A stretch of DNA of 40,985 nt, from assembly GCA_016210115.1 (NCBI GenBank), contig JACQUW010000105.1:1-40985 (forward strand). Reading direction: 5' to 3'. Shown here in pieces: positions 1 to 8,654 of the stretch (position 1 is its first letter; each line of letters opens with the position of its first letter). Below the pieces are notes generated by a model. The model was not told where the DNA came from. It ran no database searches and was given only the letters and a program-made list of their open reading frames with translations. Position numbers and translations under genes: made by a program. Source of the stretch: Deltaproteobacteria bacterium (GTDB lineage Bacteria; Desulfobacterota; Binatia; UBA9968).

Positions 1-378
1 ATCAGGGATAACGATAGCTGAATCTTCAAACAGTGCACGCGCTGCGGGCGACAACGCGGGGTGGAGCGCAAGCTTAGGGAGCAGGTCGCGCAGAGTACGG
101 AGCATGCGATCATTGTCGGGGTCGGAGGTGAGAACGGACCATCGAAGTTTGGCGAAGTCCACTTCTTCTTCGTCGATCCTGATCACCGTAAAAAGCTGTG
201 GCGTGGTCCGGCCATTTGAGGAATTCGTATCACGCTGGTCGGTCTCCATCTCCTCCAGCATTTTCAGAAAGAGAAGGTACGAAATCTGCGTGACATAGGT
301 GATCGGATTGGTGACGTTGGCCGACCACAGCACGTTGCAAAGTCGTTTCAGGAGCGATTGTAGAGAGGCGTTATCCAT
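1..378 (-). CDS. hsdM: Type I restriction-modification methyltransferase subunit HsdM, N-terminal part (cut by window edge)
   Basis: This frame is open from ATG at 378 to the window edge, giving 126 residues. The protein begins MDNASLQSLLKRLCNVLWS and contains TYVTQISYLLFLKMLEEME. That is the typical start of the helical N-terminal domain of type I DNA N6-adenine methyltransferases (HsdM_N), which helps hold the specificity subunit. The SAM-binding and NPPF motifs lie beyond the window. It starts 4 bases after the hsdR stop on the same strand, so the two are almost certainly co-transcribed, with hsdR first. The domain assignment is by recognition of the N-terminal pattern. Whether the rest of the gene and an hsdS follow cannot be seen. 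Confidence 0.85.
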   Translation of the reverse strand, partial: MDNASLQSLLKRLCNVLWSANVTNPITYVTQISYLLFLKMLEEMETDQRDTNSSNGRTTPQLFTVIRIDEEEVDFAKLRWSVLTSDPDNDRMLRTLRDLLPKLALHPALSPAARALFEDSAIVIPD

Positions 379-382
379 GGTG

Positions 383-2737
383 TTAGGTAGCCTTTATCAG
401 ATTGTTAAGTTCTTCCATGATCGCAGCGAGACGGTCACGACCAAAGAGAGCCTCCGCACGCGGGCGTCCGCCTTGGAAAGTGAAAGGCGGTCGACTGAAA
501 ATGGCCGGATCAAGTAGGACGTATTTTGTTTCGCGCACAGTGGCGAGCACGACGTTTCGGAGAAGCCTGAGCATCCGAGCCTGATCCGGATTAATGCTTT
601 CGGAGTGCTCCGCCACCCAGACATTGAAAGCACGTTCGATCCGCTGCTCACGTGTAGGAAACTGGTAGAGCCCCAGGGCAGCGCGAATGAAGTCGCTGAG
701 CGAGCCCGTGGGCTGTTCGAACGCCTTGCGCAACGCAGGCTCATCGAACCAGAACTCCGGGGCATTCAATTTATGCCCAAGGATTTCCCACTCCTCCTGG
801 CTTAACTCCTCGCCCGCTAGGATTTTCTGCACGGCTGGGTCGGTTTCCTGGAGTTCCTTGATGCGCTCCCGCCAACGGTCCTGATATTCGCGGCGATCAA
901 TCGCCAAGCCTTCGGGTCCGACGATCATCATCTGCCGCCGACGAAAGTCATCTTCAAGCAAACCTTCGCTGATGACCGTGAATTCCCTAAGCGGTCGCGG
1001 ACGGACTGGCGGCGGCGGAATAATGTCTCCACCGTCGTCATCGTCGGGAGATTGTTCGGGACGAGGACGGCTCCCGACTCGCTTGGGTCGATGATACTGT
1101 TGGCCGGGATCGTCAAAGTTGGCGGTGTTGTTCACGAAGTCGTAGATGAGGAACTCGGTCTTACCAATCCGCGGACAAAGCCGGCTGCCACGGCCACGCA
1201 TCTGGGCGTACTTGATGGCGGATGTAGTTGGTCGCAGCATGACCAAGTTTTCGACCTCCTTGTGGTCATAGCCCGTGTCCAGCATATCGACCGACACAGC
1301 AATGACAGGCAAAGGATCAAACTTGAACCGGTCAATGATGGGTTTCGGATTGCAGTTGTTCGAGTAGCAAGTGATTTTCTGCGCGAAACTCTGTCGCACC
1401 TCTGCCGGTGAACGATTGATTTGTTGGGCGATACGCAAGCACGCCGCATCGGGCAAAAACTTGTTGAAAAGCCGCTCGATAATCGTTGCCTGCCTTTCAC
1501 CCACGGCGAAGACGATAGTTTTACGCGGATGCGGCTGTGCACGTTCTTCTTCGATACGAAAATACTCGTCGATCAGGAGCTTAAGCCGGTCCTCGGATTC
1601 GGCGGTTCGGCCCCAATCGCTAAAGGCAATTTCCTCGTCCTCCCAAGTTGTGCCTTCGAAGGTCAGGCGAGACTCGGCGACGTAAATCTTGTAGTCGGCA
1701 AGATAGCCTTCACGGATTCCATCGCGTAGCGTGTAGGCGAAAGTGGGGCGGCCTTCCTGCGCAGCGCTATCCCAGCAATCAAAAAACATGTAGGTGCTGC
1801 GTACTAGCTGACGCTCATGCTCGCTAATCCAGCGTAACTCGCCAGGATTCGGGGTGGCGGTAAGCCCAACGTGAACGGCATCGAAATGGGCCAGCGTGGC
1901 ACGGTGGGTGTTGTAGATGGAGCGGTGACACTCATCTGTAACGACGAGATCGAAGTAGGCATGGCCAAATCCGCCGGCATCAAGTTGCCCCGCAATTGTA
2001 TCGAGTGTTCCTACTACGATCTGCCCGTCAAGACTTCGTTTACCACCATAGAGGAGTTTAGTTGGGTAATCGCGTAAATAATCCTCGAATGTTTCCTTAG
2101 CCTGCTTCGCGAGTTCTATCCGGTCCGCTAAGAAGAGTACCCGCGAAATGGCGGCGGCCTGAAACCATCGCTTCATCAACATGGCAATAGTCAGCGTTTT
2201 GCCCGTGCCGGTTGCCATCTCGAAAAGCATCCGGCGGCGGCCAGATATGAGCGCGTCGTCAGCCGCCTGCAAACAACGGATCTGATAGGGCCGCGCATCG
2301 ACATCCTCGCCTTTGAAGCGGAAACGAGAAGGATAAGGAATGGAGAGCAACGAGTTGGTAACGTCGCCACGTCGGTGCAACCGGAGGTTTGCACGGCGCT
2401 CAAGGTCAGCCTGAGTCGCAAATCCGAGAACGGGACGGGCATCGCCATTCTCGTAATCCCAGAAGTAGTGCTCGCGTCCGTTGCTGAGAAGAATAAACGG
2501 AGCGGCCAGGCTAACCGCATACGCTTTAGTTTGTTGTTTTGCGGAATACGGGTCGATGGAGAAGCGCTTTGCCTCCACAACGGCGAGTGGTTGAGTCCTG
2601 TGATTCTTCAGCAGGTAGTCTGCACGGCCGTCTGCGGAAGGTTCCTCGGTTGAAACATAGGATTTGTTCTCAATGTCCCATCCAGCCTCGCGAAGTAGCC
2701 GGTCAATTACGATTCTTGTGTCTGCTTCAGTTGGCAT
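383..2737 (-). CDS. hsdR: Type I restriction enzyme R subunit (EcoEI-type HsdR)
   Basis: This 784-residue protein is the motor and nuclease subunit of a type I restriction system. The N-terminus carries an HSDR_N nuclease domain with a PD-(D/E)xK core: D40 in GRADYLL and E55-A-K57 in AVVEAKR. A superfamily 2 helicase follows, with Walker A in EMATGTGKT, a DECH box in VVTDECHRSIY and motif III-like GLTATP. Motif VI-like MRGRGSRL is also visible. The C-terminus matches the EcoEI-type R C-terminal region. Length is normal for the short EcoEI-like HsdR class. It is followed on the same strand, 4 bases later, by hsdM. Gene order R-M is consistent with a hsdRMS locus, but hsdS is outside the window. 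No lesion is visible. Confidence 0.93.
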   Translation of the reverse strand: MPTEADTRIVIDRLLREAGWDIENKSYVSTEEPSADGRADYLLKNHRTQPLAVVEAKRFSIDPYSAKQQTKAYAVSLAAPFILLSNGREHYFWDYENGDARPVLGFATQADLERRANLRLHRRGDVTNSLLSIPYPSRFRFKGEDVDARPYQIRCLQAADDALISGRRRMLFEMATGTGKTLTIAMLMKRWFQAAAISRVLFLADRIELAKQAKETFEDYLRDYPTKLLYGGKRSLDGQIVVGTLDTIAGQLDAGGFGHAYFDLVVTDECHRSIYNTHRATLAHFDAVHVGLTATPNPGELRWISEHERQLVRSTYMFFDCWDSAAQEGRPTFAYTLRDGIREGYLADYKIYVAESRLTFEGTTWEDEEIAFSDWGRTAESEDRLKLLIDEYFRIEEERAQPHPRKTIVFAVGERQATIIERLFNKFLPDAACLRIAQQINRSPAEVRQSFAQKITCYSNNCNPKPIIDRFKFDPLPVIAVSVDMLDTGYDHKEVENLVMLRPTTSAIKYAQMRGRGSRLCPRIGKTEFLIYDFVNNTANFDDPGQQYHRPKRVGSRPRPEQSPDDDDGGDIIPPPPVRPRPLREFTVISEGLLEDDFRRRQMMIVGPEGLAIDRREYQDRWRERIKELQETDPAVQKILAGEELSQEEWEILGHKLNAPEFWFDEPALRKAFEQPTGSLSDFIRAALGLYQFPTREQRIERAFNVWVAEHSESINPDQARMLRLLRNVVLATVRETKYVLLDPAIFSRPPFTFQGGRPRAEALFGRDRLAAIMEELNNLIKAT

Positions 2738-2870
2738 GCCAAACCAGGGTGTCGGTCAAGGGCAAATTTTTAGGGATTCTACGCGAACTGACCAGGAGAG
2801 AGCAAGGACCAGAACAAATAATGAAATCCGCGTCCGTGAGAAAGATCCCATGTCAAGGCGGTACTCTCTG

Positions 2871-2899
2871 TTGACATTCAAGCTTGAGAGAGGCATGAT
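2871..2899 (+). promoter_or_regulatory. Sigma-70-like promoter of the arsM operon
   Basis: A perfect -35 box TTGACA (2871-2876) is followed after a 17-base spacer by CATGAT (2894-2899), a 4/6 match to the -10 consensus. It lies between divergent hsdR and arsM and reads toward arsM. The predicted start point falls just before the inverted repeat at 2909-2924. That is where an ArsR repressor would block transcription. Confidence 0.6.
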
Positions 2900-2908
2900 C
2901 AACCATGC

Positions 2909-2924
2909 ATCAATGAATATTGAT
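2909..2924. promoter_or_regulatory. ArsR-type operator (ATCAA-N6-TTGAT)
   Basis: The sequence ATCAATGAATATTGAT is an inverted repeat that fits the classic ArsR/SmtB operator pattern ATCAA-N6-TTGAT. It lies about 35 bases upstream of arsM and just downstream of the predicted promoter. Autoregulation by the ArsR encoded two genes down (3772-4191) is the simplest reading, with arsenite causing derepression. No identical site was found before the second arsR at 30122. Confidence 0.65.
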
Positions 2925-2959
2925 ATGTTGGTATGTGTCTCGAAAAGCAGGAGAAACTA

Positions 2960-3760
2960 ATGGACAAGGTAACAACCGGGAAAATCGTGAGAGAGGCCTA
3001 CGGCAAGATTGCTCAAAGGCAGGAAGGCTGTGGGTGCGGCACTTCCGGAGCCGATCCCAAAGAGTTTGCGAAGTCGATCGGCTATTCGGAAAGAGAACTG
3101 GCCGTCATACCGAATGAAGCCAACCTGGCCCTTAGCTGCGGCAATCCAACTGCCTTGGCTGGCCTCCGGGAAGGGGAGGTGGTCCTGGATCTTGGCTCGG
3201 GCGCCGGATTTGATTGCTTTCTGGCGGCAAGCCGAGTCGGCCCGAAGGGTAAAGTCATCGGCGTGGACATGACACCCGAAATGGTGGAGAAGGCGAGAGC
3301 GAATGCCACAAAGAGCGGCGTTGAGAACGTTGAGTTCAGGCTTGGCGAGATCGAAAATTTACCTGTGGGAGACAACTCAGTCGACGTGGTCATAAGCAAC
3401 TGTGTTATTAATTTATCGGCCGACAAGCCTAGAGTCTTCCGGGAGGTCTACAGGGTTTTAAAACCCGGCGGGAGAATAGCCATTTCTGATATTGCGCTTC
3501 TCAAGGACCTTCCGGAAAATGTTCGCAACAGCATGGAAGCTTATGTGGGTTGTGTTGGCGGGGCGATGCTCATTGACGAATACAAAAAAACCGTCGAAGC
3601 ATCCATGCTGAAGGATGTAAGACTTACCGTCAAAGGCTCTTCTGACTGCGTCGATCCTGACACCAGGGACCCGATCGGCAGGGCTATCTTGGATGCTTTG
3701 GGAGATGAGAATTCTCTTAAAGGGTGTGTGGTTAGCGTTCTTGTGGAAGGTTACAAATAA
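2960..3760 (+). CDS. arsM: Arsenite S-adenosylmethionine methyltransferase
   Basis: This 266-residue cytosolic enzyme transfers methyl groups from SAM to As(III). It has the class I methyltransferase fold, with motif I VLDLGSGAGFD near residues 75-85. The As(III)-binding cysteines of ArsM are all recognisable: C60 (LSCGNP), C148 (ISNCVINL) and C198 (YVGCVGGA), plus an N-terminal C24/C26 pair. I chose ATG 2960 because AGGAG (2949-2953) sits 6 bases upstream; an in-frame ATG at 2933 lacks such a site and would add nine residues. It is the first gene of an arsM-arsR-arsC-acr3 set on one strand, behind an ArsR-type operator. Length and motifs are complete. Confidence 0.95.
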   Translation: MDKVTTGKIVREAYGKIAQRQEGCGCGTSGADPKEFAKSIGYSERELAVIPNEANLALSCGNPTALAGLREGEVVLDLGSGAGFDCFLAASRVGPKGKVIGVDMTPEMVEKARANATKSGVENVEFRLGEIENLPVGDNSVDVVISNCVINLSADKPRVFREVYRVLKPGGRIAISDIALLKDLPENVRNSMEAYVGCVGGAMLIDEYKKTVEASMLKDVRLTVKGSSDCVDPDTRDPIGRAILDALGDENSLKGCVVSVLVEGYK

Positions 3761-3771
3761 GAAAGAGAGCG

Positions 3772-4191
3772 ATGGCGAGCGAATTACGACAGTTGGCCGC
3801 CGTAAGCCGTGCCTTGGGAGATGAGACGCGTCTGCGGATTTTGAATCTGTTGCTCAAGCGCGGCGAAACCTGCGTCTGCGAGCTTATGGAAACTCTGGCC
3901 ACGACTCAATCCAACGTCTCGTTTCATCTGACCGTGCTGAAAAACACGGGTCTCATCGCAGACAAGAAGATAGGGAAGTGGATGTTCTACAGCATCAATC
4001 TCGAGGCTTTTGAGCAGCACGTTGCAAGTTTGCGCGCAACGTTCAACAAGACTCGCCATGAAGCGGCGCGCCCCGGAACGAGCATTTTTACGCTGTGCGC
4101 TCGCGCGGATGCTGTCCCGTTGAGTCGCGAGCACGCAAGGCAGAAGGTCGCAGAATTGAAGACCTGGGCCAAAGCAAAACGCGTGCGGTGA
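3772..4191 (+). CDS. arsR: ArsR/SmtB family arsenic-responsive repressor
   Basis: This 139-residue winged-helix repressor begins 11 bases after arsM. The core ALGDETRLRILNLLLKRGETCVCEL carries C34 and C36 in the ELCVCDL-type metalloid site of classical ArsR proteins. The recognition helix region is TTQSNVSFHLTVLKNTGLI. The C-terminal 45 residues run beyond the minimal fold and contain another cysteine (FTLCARAD) that could contribute a ligand; that is inference. It probably represses its own operon through the inverted repeat at 2909-2924. It differs clearly from the second ArsR at 29787-30122, so the two arsenic loci are likely independent acquisitions. Confidence 0.93.
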   Translation: MASELRQLAAVSRALGDETRLRILNLLLKRGETCVCELMETLATTQSNVSFHLTVLKNTGLIADKKIGKWMFYSINLEAFEQHVASLRATFNKTRHEAARPGTSIFTLCARADAVPLSREHARQKVAELKTWAKAKRVR

Positions 4192-4216
4192 CGGCAACGA
4201 GAACGGAGGTCGAAAG

Positions 4217-4621
4217 ATGAAAATCCTGTTCGTATGCACCGGCAACTCCTGCCGAAGTCAGATGGCGGAGGGATTGGCGCGTGCAGCGGGAGTCACAGCT
4301 TACAGCGCGGGTACTGAACCCGCCGGCTACGTGCACCCGCTGGCGGTTCAGGTGATGGGCGAGATAGGGATAAATATCTCCGGCCAAAAATCCAAGCCAT
4401 TGGAGCTGAACATGGCGAAAGACATGGATGCCGTCATCACCGTCTGCGGTGAGGCGGAGGAAGCGTGTCCAGTGGTGCCACACACCAACCGCCTTCACTG
4501 GCCTATTTCTGATCCGGCGAAGGCAGTGGGTACGCCGGAGGAAGTAGTGGGGGTTTTCCGCGCCGTGCGCGATGACATCGCGCGACGTGTGAACGAGCTT
4601 CTGAAGGAGAAGAAAGGATAG
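4217..4621 (+). CDS. arsC: Arsenate reductase, low-molecular-weight phosphatase type (thioredoxin-coupled)
   Basis: This 134-residue enzyme reduces arsenate to arsenite. It has the P-loop CTGNSCR (C7-x5-R13) of LMW protein-tyrosine-phosphatase-like ArsC. The resolving cysteines C77 and C84 are in VITVCGEAEEACP, the arrangement of the thioredoxin-dependent (pI258/ B. subtilis type) family. It starts 25 bases after arsR with GGAGG upstream of ATG 4217. Its arsenite product is the substrate of ArsM and Acr3 encoded in the same run of genes. Complete, no lesion. Confidence 0.95.
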   Translation: MKILFVCTGNSCRSQMAEGLARAAGVTAYSAGTEPAGYVHPLAVQVMGEIGINISGQKSKPLELNMAKDMDAVITVCGEAEEACPVVPHTNRLHWPISDPAKAVGTPEEVVGVFRAVRDDIARRVNELLKEKKG

Positions 4622-4803
4622 TCACGCTGCTGGCGAGTGGAGCGTCCGCATTGATGCTGCGGTTCGTCGTGCTCCTCGACGCGGTCATTCTGTCTGTTCA
4701 TCTTGATTTCGATAGGGTGGTGGTGGATTTCGAGTCTTGGGTGGGCCTGCCTCAAAAGGAATTCTTGTCACTATTACAACGATAAATGTTAAGGAGTTAA
4801 CCA
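4622..4803. other. 182-base arsC-acr3 spacer with no recognised gene
   Basis: This gap is long for an operon. A 54-codon frame (4621-4785) is open across it, starting at the arsC stop codon. It has no obvious start or Shine-Dalgarno and resembles no family I know, so it may be a relic or chance. A good ribosome-binding site AAGGAG (4791-4796) is positioned for the TTG start of acr3. Confidence 0.5.
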
Positions 4804-5886
4804 TTGAGCTCTGGTATCAGCAAAAAGCTATCCTTCCTCGACCGTTTCTTGACCGTCTGGATCTTTGCCGCGATGGCTCTTGGCGTCGCGCTCGGCTATT
4901 TCGTCTCAGGCGTGGAGTCGTTCATCAATCAGTTCCAGGTGGGAACCACCAATATCCCAATCGCTCTTGGATTGATCCTTATGATGTACCCTCCTTTCGC
5001 CAAGGTGAAGTACGAAGAGATGGGGGACGTCTTCAGCAACAAAAAGGTGGTTGGTCTTTCGCTTGTTCAGAACTGGCTGATCGGACCGGCCTTGATGTTC
5101 GTCCTCGCCATTGTCTTTCTCCCCGATAAGCCGGAATACATGGTAGGGCTGATCATGATCGGCTTGGCTCGCTGCATTGCCATGGTGATTGTTTGGAACG
5201 AGCTGGCCAAGGGAGATACGGAGTACGCAGCGGGATTGGTCGCCTTCAACAGCGTTTTTCAGGTGATCTTTTACAGTGTTTACGCATGGTTCTTCATCAC
5301 CGTGCTGCCGCCGCTCTTCGGTCTGAGGGGAAACATCGTCGAAGTCACCATGGGGGAGATTGCCAAGAGCGTCTTTATCTACCTCGGCATCCCGTTCATC
5401 GCCGGCGCCCTGACCCGCCTGATTGGGGTGAAGCTGGTGGGAAAGGAGCGCTACCACACCCATTTTGTTCCCAAAATCGGGCCAATCACCCTGATTGCCC
5501 TGCTTTTCACGATAGTAGTTATGTTCAGCCTAAAAGGAAACCTGATTGTCACCATTCCCATGGACGTCGTGCGTATCGCGATCCCTCTCGGGATCTATTT
5601 TATCCTGATGTTCGTTGTCTCATTCTACATGGGGAAAAAGATGGGGGCGGATTATTCCAAAACCACGACTCTCGCGTTCACGGCCGCCAGCAACAATTTC
5701 GAACTGGCCATCGCCGTCGCGGTGGCAGTTTTCGGCCTCAATTCCGGCGCTGCGTTTGCCGCGGTCATCGGGCCGCTTGTGGAAGTGCCGGTAATGATCG
5801 GCCTGGTGAACGTGGCGTTCTGGTTTCAAAAGCGTCATTTCCAAGCTGCTGTTGAAGCAGAGGCAGTGCCTACTCTAATCCACTAA
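4804..5886 (+). CDS. acr3: Arsenite efflux permease, ACR3 family (copy 1)
   Basis: This 360-residue inner-membrane protein with about ten transmembrane segments exports arsenite. Family hallmarks are [33 protein letters not shown] with the conserved cysteine C124, and [18 protein letters not shown] near the C-terminus. The start is TTG at 4804, supported by AAGGAG 7 bases upstream and by the N-terminus [16 protein letters not shown] aligning with that of the second copy. It closes the arsM-arsR-arsC-acr3 set. The window carries another Acr3 at 27503-28615 that is clearly homologous but diverged, so this is not a recent duplication. Confidence 0.95.
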   Translation: MSSGISKKLSFLDRFLTVWIFAAMALGVALGYFVSGVESFINQFQVGTTNIPIALGLILMMYPPFAKVKYEEMGDVFSNKKVVGLSLVQNWLIGPALMFVLAIVFLPDKPEYMVGLIMIGLARCIAMVIVWNELAKGDTEYAAGLVAFNSVFQVIFYSVYAWFFITVLPPLFGLRGNIVEVTMGEIAKSVFIYLGIPFIAGALTRLIGVKLVGKERYHTHFVPKIGPITLIALLFTIVVMFSLKGNLIVTIPMDVVRIAIPLGIYFILMFVVSFYMGKKMGADYSKTTTLAFTAASNNFELAIAVAVAVFGLNSGAAFAAVIGPLVEVPVMIGLVNVAFWFQKRHFQAAVEAEAVPTLIH

Positions 5887-6012
5887 GAAGCAGGTGCCCC
5901 GGCGATTTTATGGGCTCGCACAGCGCGGGAATCCTCGGCGCGGCAAAACAGTATGAATAGTGAGACTCTTGTGCTCATAGTCAATCCCGCGACCATAAAA
6001 ATCGGGTGGAAT

Positions 6013-6204
6013 TCAGGGACTCTTAACGCATTTGCCTTCGGCGTCTAACGATTTGCACTCTTGGCAAAGGTTGGGCGTGGTCACTCTAATCTCCCTCTCA
6101 TCGCAATCAAATGTGCCGGTTGGCCAGTTTGAGCAGTTGGTACAGAAGTGCCAGATGCGCTCGGCCTTTCTCTTCCGGTAGAGATAGGGCAAAGGGTTTT
6201 TCAT
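6013..6204 (-). CDS. Small cysteine-rich protein, probable zinc-binding
   Basis: This 63-residue protein carries two cysteine pairs, CTNC (about residues 21-24) and CQEC (about 48-51), plus C34 and C59. This suggests a zinc-ribbon-like fold. Basic residues dominate the first 16 positions. ATG 6204 is preceded by a strong GGGGAGGAG on the minus strand, which supports real translation. I do not recognise a named family. Its neighbours on the same strand are stress and arsenic genes, but the 88-base gap to the upstream protease relic gives no clear operon. Confidence 0.65.
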   Translation of the reverse strand: MKNPLPYLYRKRKAERIWHFCTNCSNWPTGTFDCDEREIRVTTPNLCQECKSLDAEGKCVKSP

Positions 6205-6292
6205 TTGCGATGCTCCTCCCCTGATATCTCACGCGTTGAGGTTTCTTGTGAAACGTTTGGGGGAACTCTAGAATGGCCTTCGTCAAGTCGGC

Positions 6293-6694
6293 TCAAGATT
6301 TCTCTTTAGATTCTTGAATGATCGTGGGTGTCTCCCGCGTGGGACCTTCAGCTTTTCGGCCACGGCTCTGTAGAAGCTCTTGCCCAAATCTTATCGGGAT
6401 TCCGTAGTTGATCGCGCGAAATCCCGAAAGGTATGCAGCATTGATTCCTATCACCCGCCCTTGACGATCCAGCACCGGCCCCCCACTTGATCCGCCCGTC
6501 GTATGAGCGTCATAAACAAGTGTATTCGGCAGAACCTCCCAGAGAAAACCTCCCGTCATGCTTGGACGCAACTCTTTACGTTTTGCCAGGAGTAATGCCT
6601 TTGCGTAGCCATCGCTCCCCGTTGCCTTTTCTAGCCCATGTTTGCGGGGTCGCACATCTTTGCTCCTCAAGGGGGCCGCTTCCGGTGCGGGCAA
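6293..6694 (-). pseudogene. Trypsin-like (S1C-type) serine protease, C-terminal remnant
   Basis: This open stretch of 133 residues contains HTTGGSSGGPVLDRQGRVIGINAAYL, the catalytic-serine loop of trypsin/HtrA-like proteases. It continues to NYGIPIRFGQELL, the usual end of the second beta-barrel. The first barrel with the catalytic histidine and aspartate is missing; the first 30 residues do not resemble a protease. I read it as the 3' end of a gene that lost its 5' half. A standalone protein would be inactive. The complete HtrA of this window is at 38442-39473 and has a different active-site context (GNSGGP), so this is not a copy of it. Confidence 0.65.
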
Positions 6695-6721
6695 GAAAAT
6701 TGTGGGTGAGCCGATGGGAGG

Positions 6722-7183
6722 CTAACGTCGCCTCCAGCCACTCCATACCGGTAAACCGCTTTCGTCGCGAAGCTTGAGCACTTCATCACCCTTTCTGAGT
6801 TCCATGGCGATGATAGCCGGCTTTCCGTCGAACGTGATTCTCGAGCCTTTAACTTCAACCTTGTCTTTGGGCGCGAGCTTCACATCCTGATACTCGACAA
6901 AGAAGCTCGGCCCCAAATGAACCGGGATCTCTTGCTTATCCGTCTTCACAGTCATATGTACGCCTGGGGACATTCCCTTTCGGGGCGTGATCATATCAAT
7001 CTTGAGCACTTCGCCGTTTATCGTCTCAACGGTCTTCGGATCATACATTCTGGTGTACGGAGTCCCCGGACCCCATCCTCCGCTGCTTCTCCACCTGATC
7101 CCCGCCCGCTGTGCATAAACTTGATCAGCGGCCACCAGACTAAAAAAAGCCATAGCGGCTATCGCTCCAACAATCTTTTTCAT
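6722..7183 (-). CDS. Small secreted protein, possible OB-fold, unknown function
   Basis: This 153-residue protein has a clear Sec signal peptide, MKKIVGAIAAMAFFSLVAAD, with cleavage near VYA-Q. A Gly/Trp-rich segment (RWRSSGGWGPGTPYTRMYDP) follows, then a beta-rich domain starting KTVETINGEVLKID and ending PVWSGWRRR. The pattern SGEV...VDAITP...V..KGSRITFDG..AIIA resembles small bacterial OB-fold periplasmic proteins; that is inference. ATG 7183 is chosen because AGGAGGAG lies just upstream; an earlier start at 7219 would bury the signal peptide. A close paralogue, frameshifted, lies at 31225-31685. Its place next to metal and stress genes hints at an envelope or metal role, unproven. Confidence 0.75.
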   Translation of the reverse strand: MKKIVGAIAAMAFFSLVAADQVYAQRAGIRWRSSGGWGPGTPYTRMYDPKTVETINGEVLKIDMITPRKGMSPGVHMTVKTDKQEIPVHLGPSFFVEYQDVKLAPKDKVEVKGSRITFDGKPAIIAMELRKGDEVLKLRDESGLPVWSGWRRR

Positions 7184-7350
7184 AGCATCTCCTCCTCTCA
7201 CGTGATTTGGCCCACCCACAAATTTATGTTGCCGCCCGCCGGCGGCGTGTTGACCGGCTTAGTTGTTGTTGTGTATTCCAGCCTTCTCTCAACTTGACGA
7301 AGCACTCTCAGTCGGCTCCGGGGAGTAGCGATTCAAGCGAGCTTTCAGCT
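7184..7350. other. Leader/spacer with a short GC-rich hairpin
   Basis: The 167-base gap between the secreted-protein gene and the redox protein holds an inverted repeat at 7231-7246, arms GCCGCC and GGCGGC with a 4-base loop. No T-run follows on the minus strand, so it is at most a weak attenuator or mRNA-stabilising element. A promoter for 6722-7183 should lie here, but I see no convincing one. Confidence 0.35.
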
Positions 7351-7596
7351 TCAGTCTGAGTCTCTCAAAAACCAACTCTCGACTTTCTCGCGGCTCGGCA
7401 CTCCGCCCGCGTGGACTACTCGCCCGTCGATCACGACGCCCGGGGTGGTCATGATGCCATAGCCGGCGATGTCCTGAATCTGCTCCACTTTTTCGAGCAG
7501 GATTTCCGCCCGTTTGTTTTCAGCGACCTCCTCAATCAGTTTAACGGTGCTCTTGCAGTTGGCACAGCCGGTACCCAGTACTTTTATGTTTTTCAT
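7351..7596 (-). CDS. Thioredoxin-like small redox-active disulfide protein
   Basis: This 81-residue protein has the pattern MKNIKVLGTGCANCKSTVKLIEE with a CxxC motif (CANC) at the start of the first helix, and GIMTTPGVVIDGRVVHAGGVPS with the cis-proline of thioredoxin folds. This is the redox_disulf_2/MTH895-like family. ATG 7596 is preceded by GGAGG; an upstream in-frame start at 7620 would overlap the permease stop. It follows the DUF318/ArsP-type permease by 20 bases. That pairing is common, and the small protein is thought to serve or deliver metal or organo-arsenic substrates to the permease (inference from genomic association). Confidence 0.88.
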   Translation of the reverse strand: MKNIKVLGTGCANCKSTVKLIEEVAENKRAEILLEKVEQIQDIAGYGIMTTPGVVIDGRVVHAGGVPSREKVESWFLRDSD

Positions 7597-7616
7597 GATT
7601 TCCTCCTTCAATGCGG

Positions 7617-8654
7617 TCACAACAAGGCGTTGAATACGTAACCGACGAGCAGAATCCCCGCGGCGACGACGCCCACAAAGGCGGCGATCAAGCGCACCTT
7701 GAGCACCTTTCGCAAAATTATTATTTCGGGCAGTGACAGAGCGATAACGCTCATCATGAAGGCCAGCGCGGTGCCGAGGGCCGCTCCCTTAGCAAGAAGA
7801 GCCTGCACAATGGGAATGATGCCGGCGGCATTGGTGTACATCGGCACACCGATGATGACGGCGAGCGGAACCGCCCACCACGCGTCCTTGCCCATGACGG
7901 AGGCCATGAAATCTTCGGGCACGTACCCGTGGATGACGGCTCCAATGGCAATACCGGCCAAGATATACGGCCATACCTTGCCTACGATCTCGCGCACAGC
8001 GGCAAAGCCTGCCTCGGTGCGCTCAGACAATGTAAGGCCCGTCTCGCCTTCGCCGGCCTCTACACGGGGCATGTTGCGCACCCAATCTTCGAGATGCGCC
8101 TCCATTTTTAGGCGTCCGATCAGCCAGCCGGCCATGATAGCCACGGATAGCCCGAGCCCAAGATATAGGATTCCTATTTTCCAACCGAACAGGCCAAACA
8201 GGAGCGTCAATGCAACCTCGTTGACCATCGGCGCGGCAATCAGAAAAGAGAACGTTACCGCTAGCGGCACGCCCGCCTGCACAAAGCCGATGAACAGCGG
8301 CACAGCCGAGCAAGAGCAGAACGGCGTAACGATACCGAGGTGTGCTGCCATGACGGTTGCCACCCCCTCAGTGCGGCCGGCCAGGAGTGCTCGGGTGCGC
8401 TCCGGTGTGAAATAGGAGTTGATCATCCCCATTACGAACACGATACCGGTGAGCAATAGCAGTACCTTGGGCGTGTCGTAGAAGAAGAACTGCAGCGCGC
8501 CGCCGAGATGGCTCGCGCGTTCGACAGGCAGGGCCGACACCAGCGCTTCAGAGGCCGGGATCAAGGATTGATACATGGCCAGCCATACGAGCGGCGCTAG
8601 CAGCAGGAAAGCCCTGGGGTTCTTGCTTGGCCACTGTAAAGTGAGTTCGATCAT
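7617..8654 (-). CDS. Permease of the ArsP / DUF318 (SO_0444-like) family
   Basis: This 345-residue protein has about eight to nine hydrophobic segments. The family signature TPFCSCSAVPLFIGFVQAGVPL is present, with a CxC pair in a membrane segment, and MYTNAAGIIPIVQALLAKG lies in the second half. The family includes ArsP (efflux of trivalent organoarsenicals) and permeases linked to copper/zinc tolerance, so the substrate is not settled. ArsM in the same region would make methylarsenite, a natural ArsP substrate, which favours organoarsenical export. The gene is co-directional with the thioredoxin-like protein, 20 bases apart. The start has GAGGGG about 12 bases upstream. A longer upstream frame (to 8862) has no family resemblance. 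Confidence 0.9.
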   Translation of the reverse strand: MIELTLQWPSKNPRAFLLLAPLVWLAMYQSLIPASEALVSALPVERASHLGGALQFFFYDTPKVLLLLTGIVFVMGMINSYFTPERTRALLAGRTEGVATVMAAHLGIVTPFCSCSAVPLFIGFVQAGVPLAVTFSFLIAAPMVNEVALTLLFGLFGWKIGILYLGLGLSVAIMAGWLIGRLKMEAHLEDWVRNMPRVEAGEGETGLTLSERTEAGFAAVREIVGKVWPYILAGIAIGAVIHGYVPEDFMASVMGKDAWWAVPLAVIIGVPMYTNAAGIIPIVQALLAKGAALGTALAFMMSVIALSLPEIIILRKVLKVRLIAAFVGVVAAGILLVGYVFNALL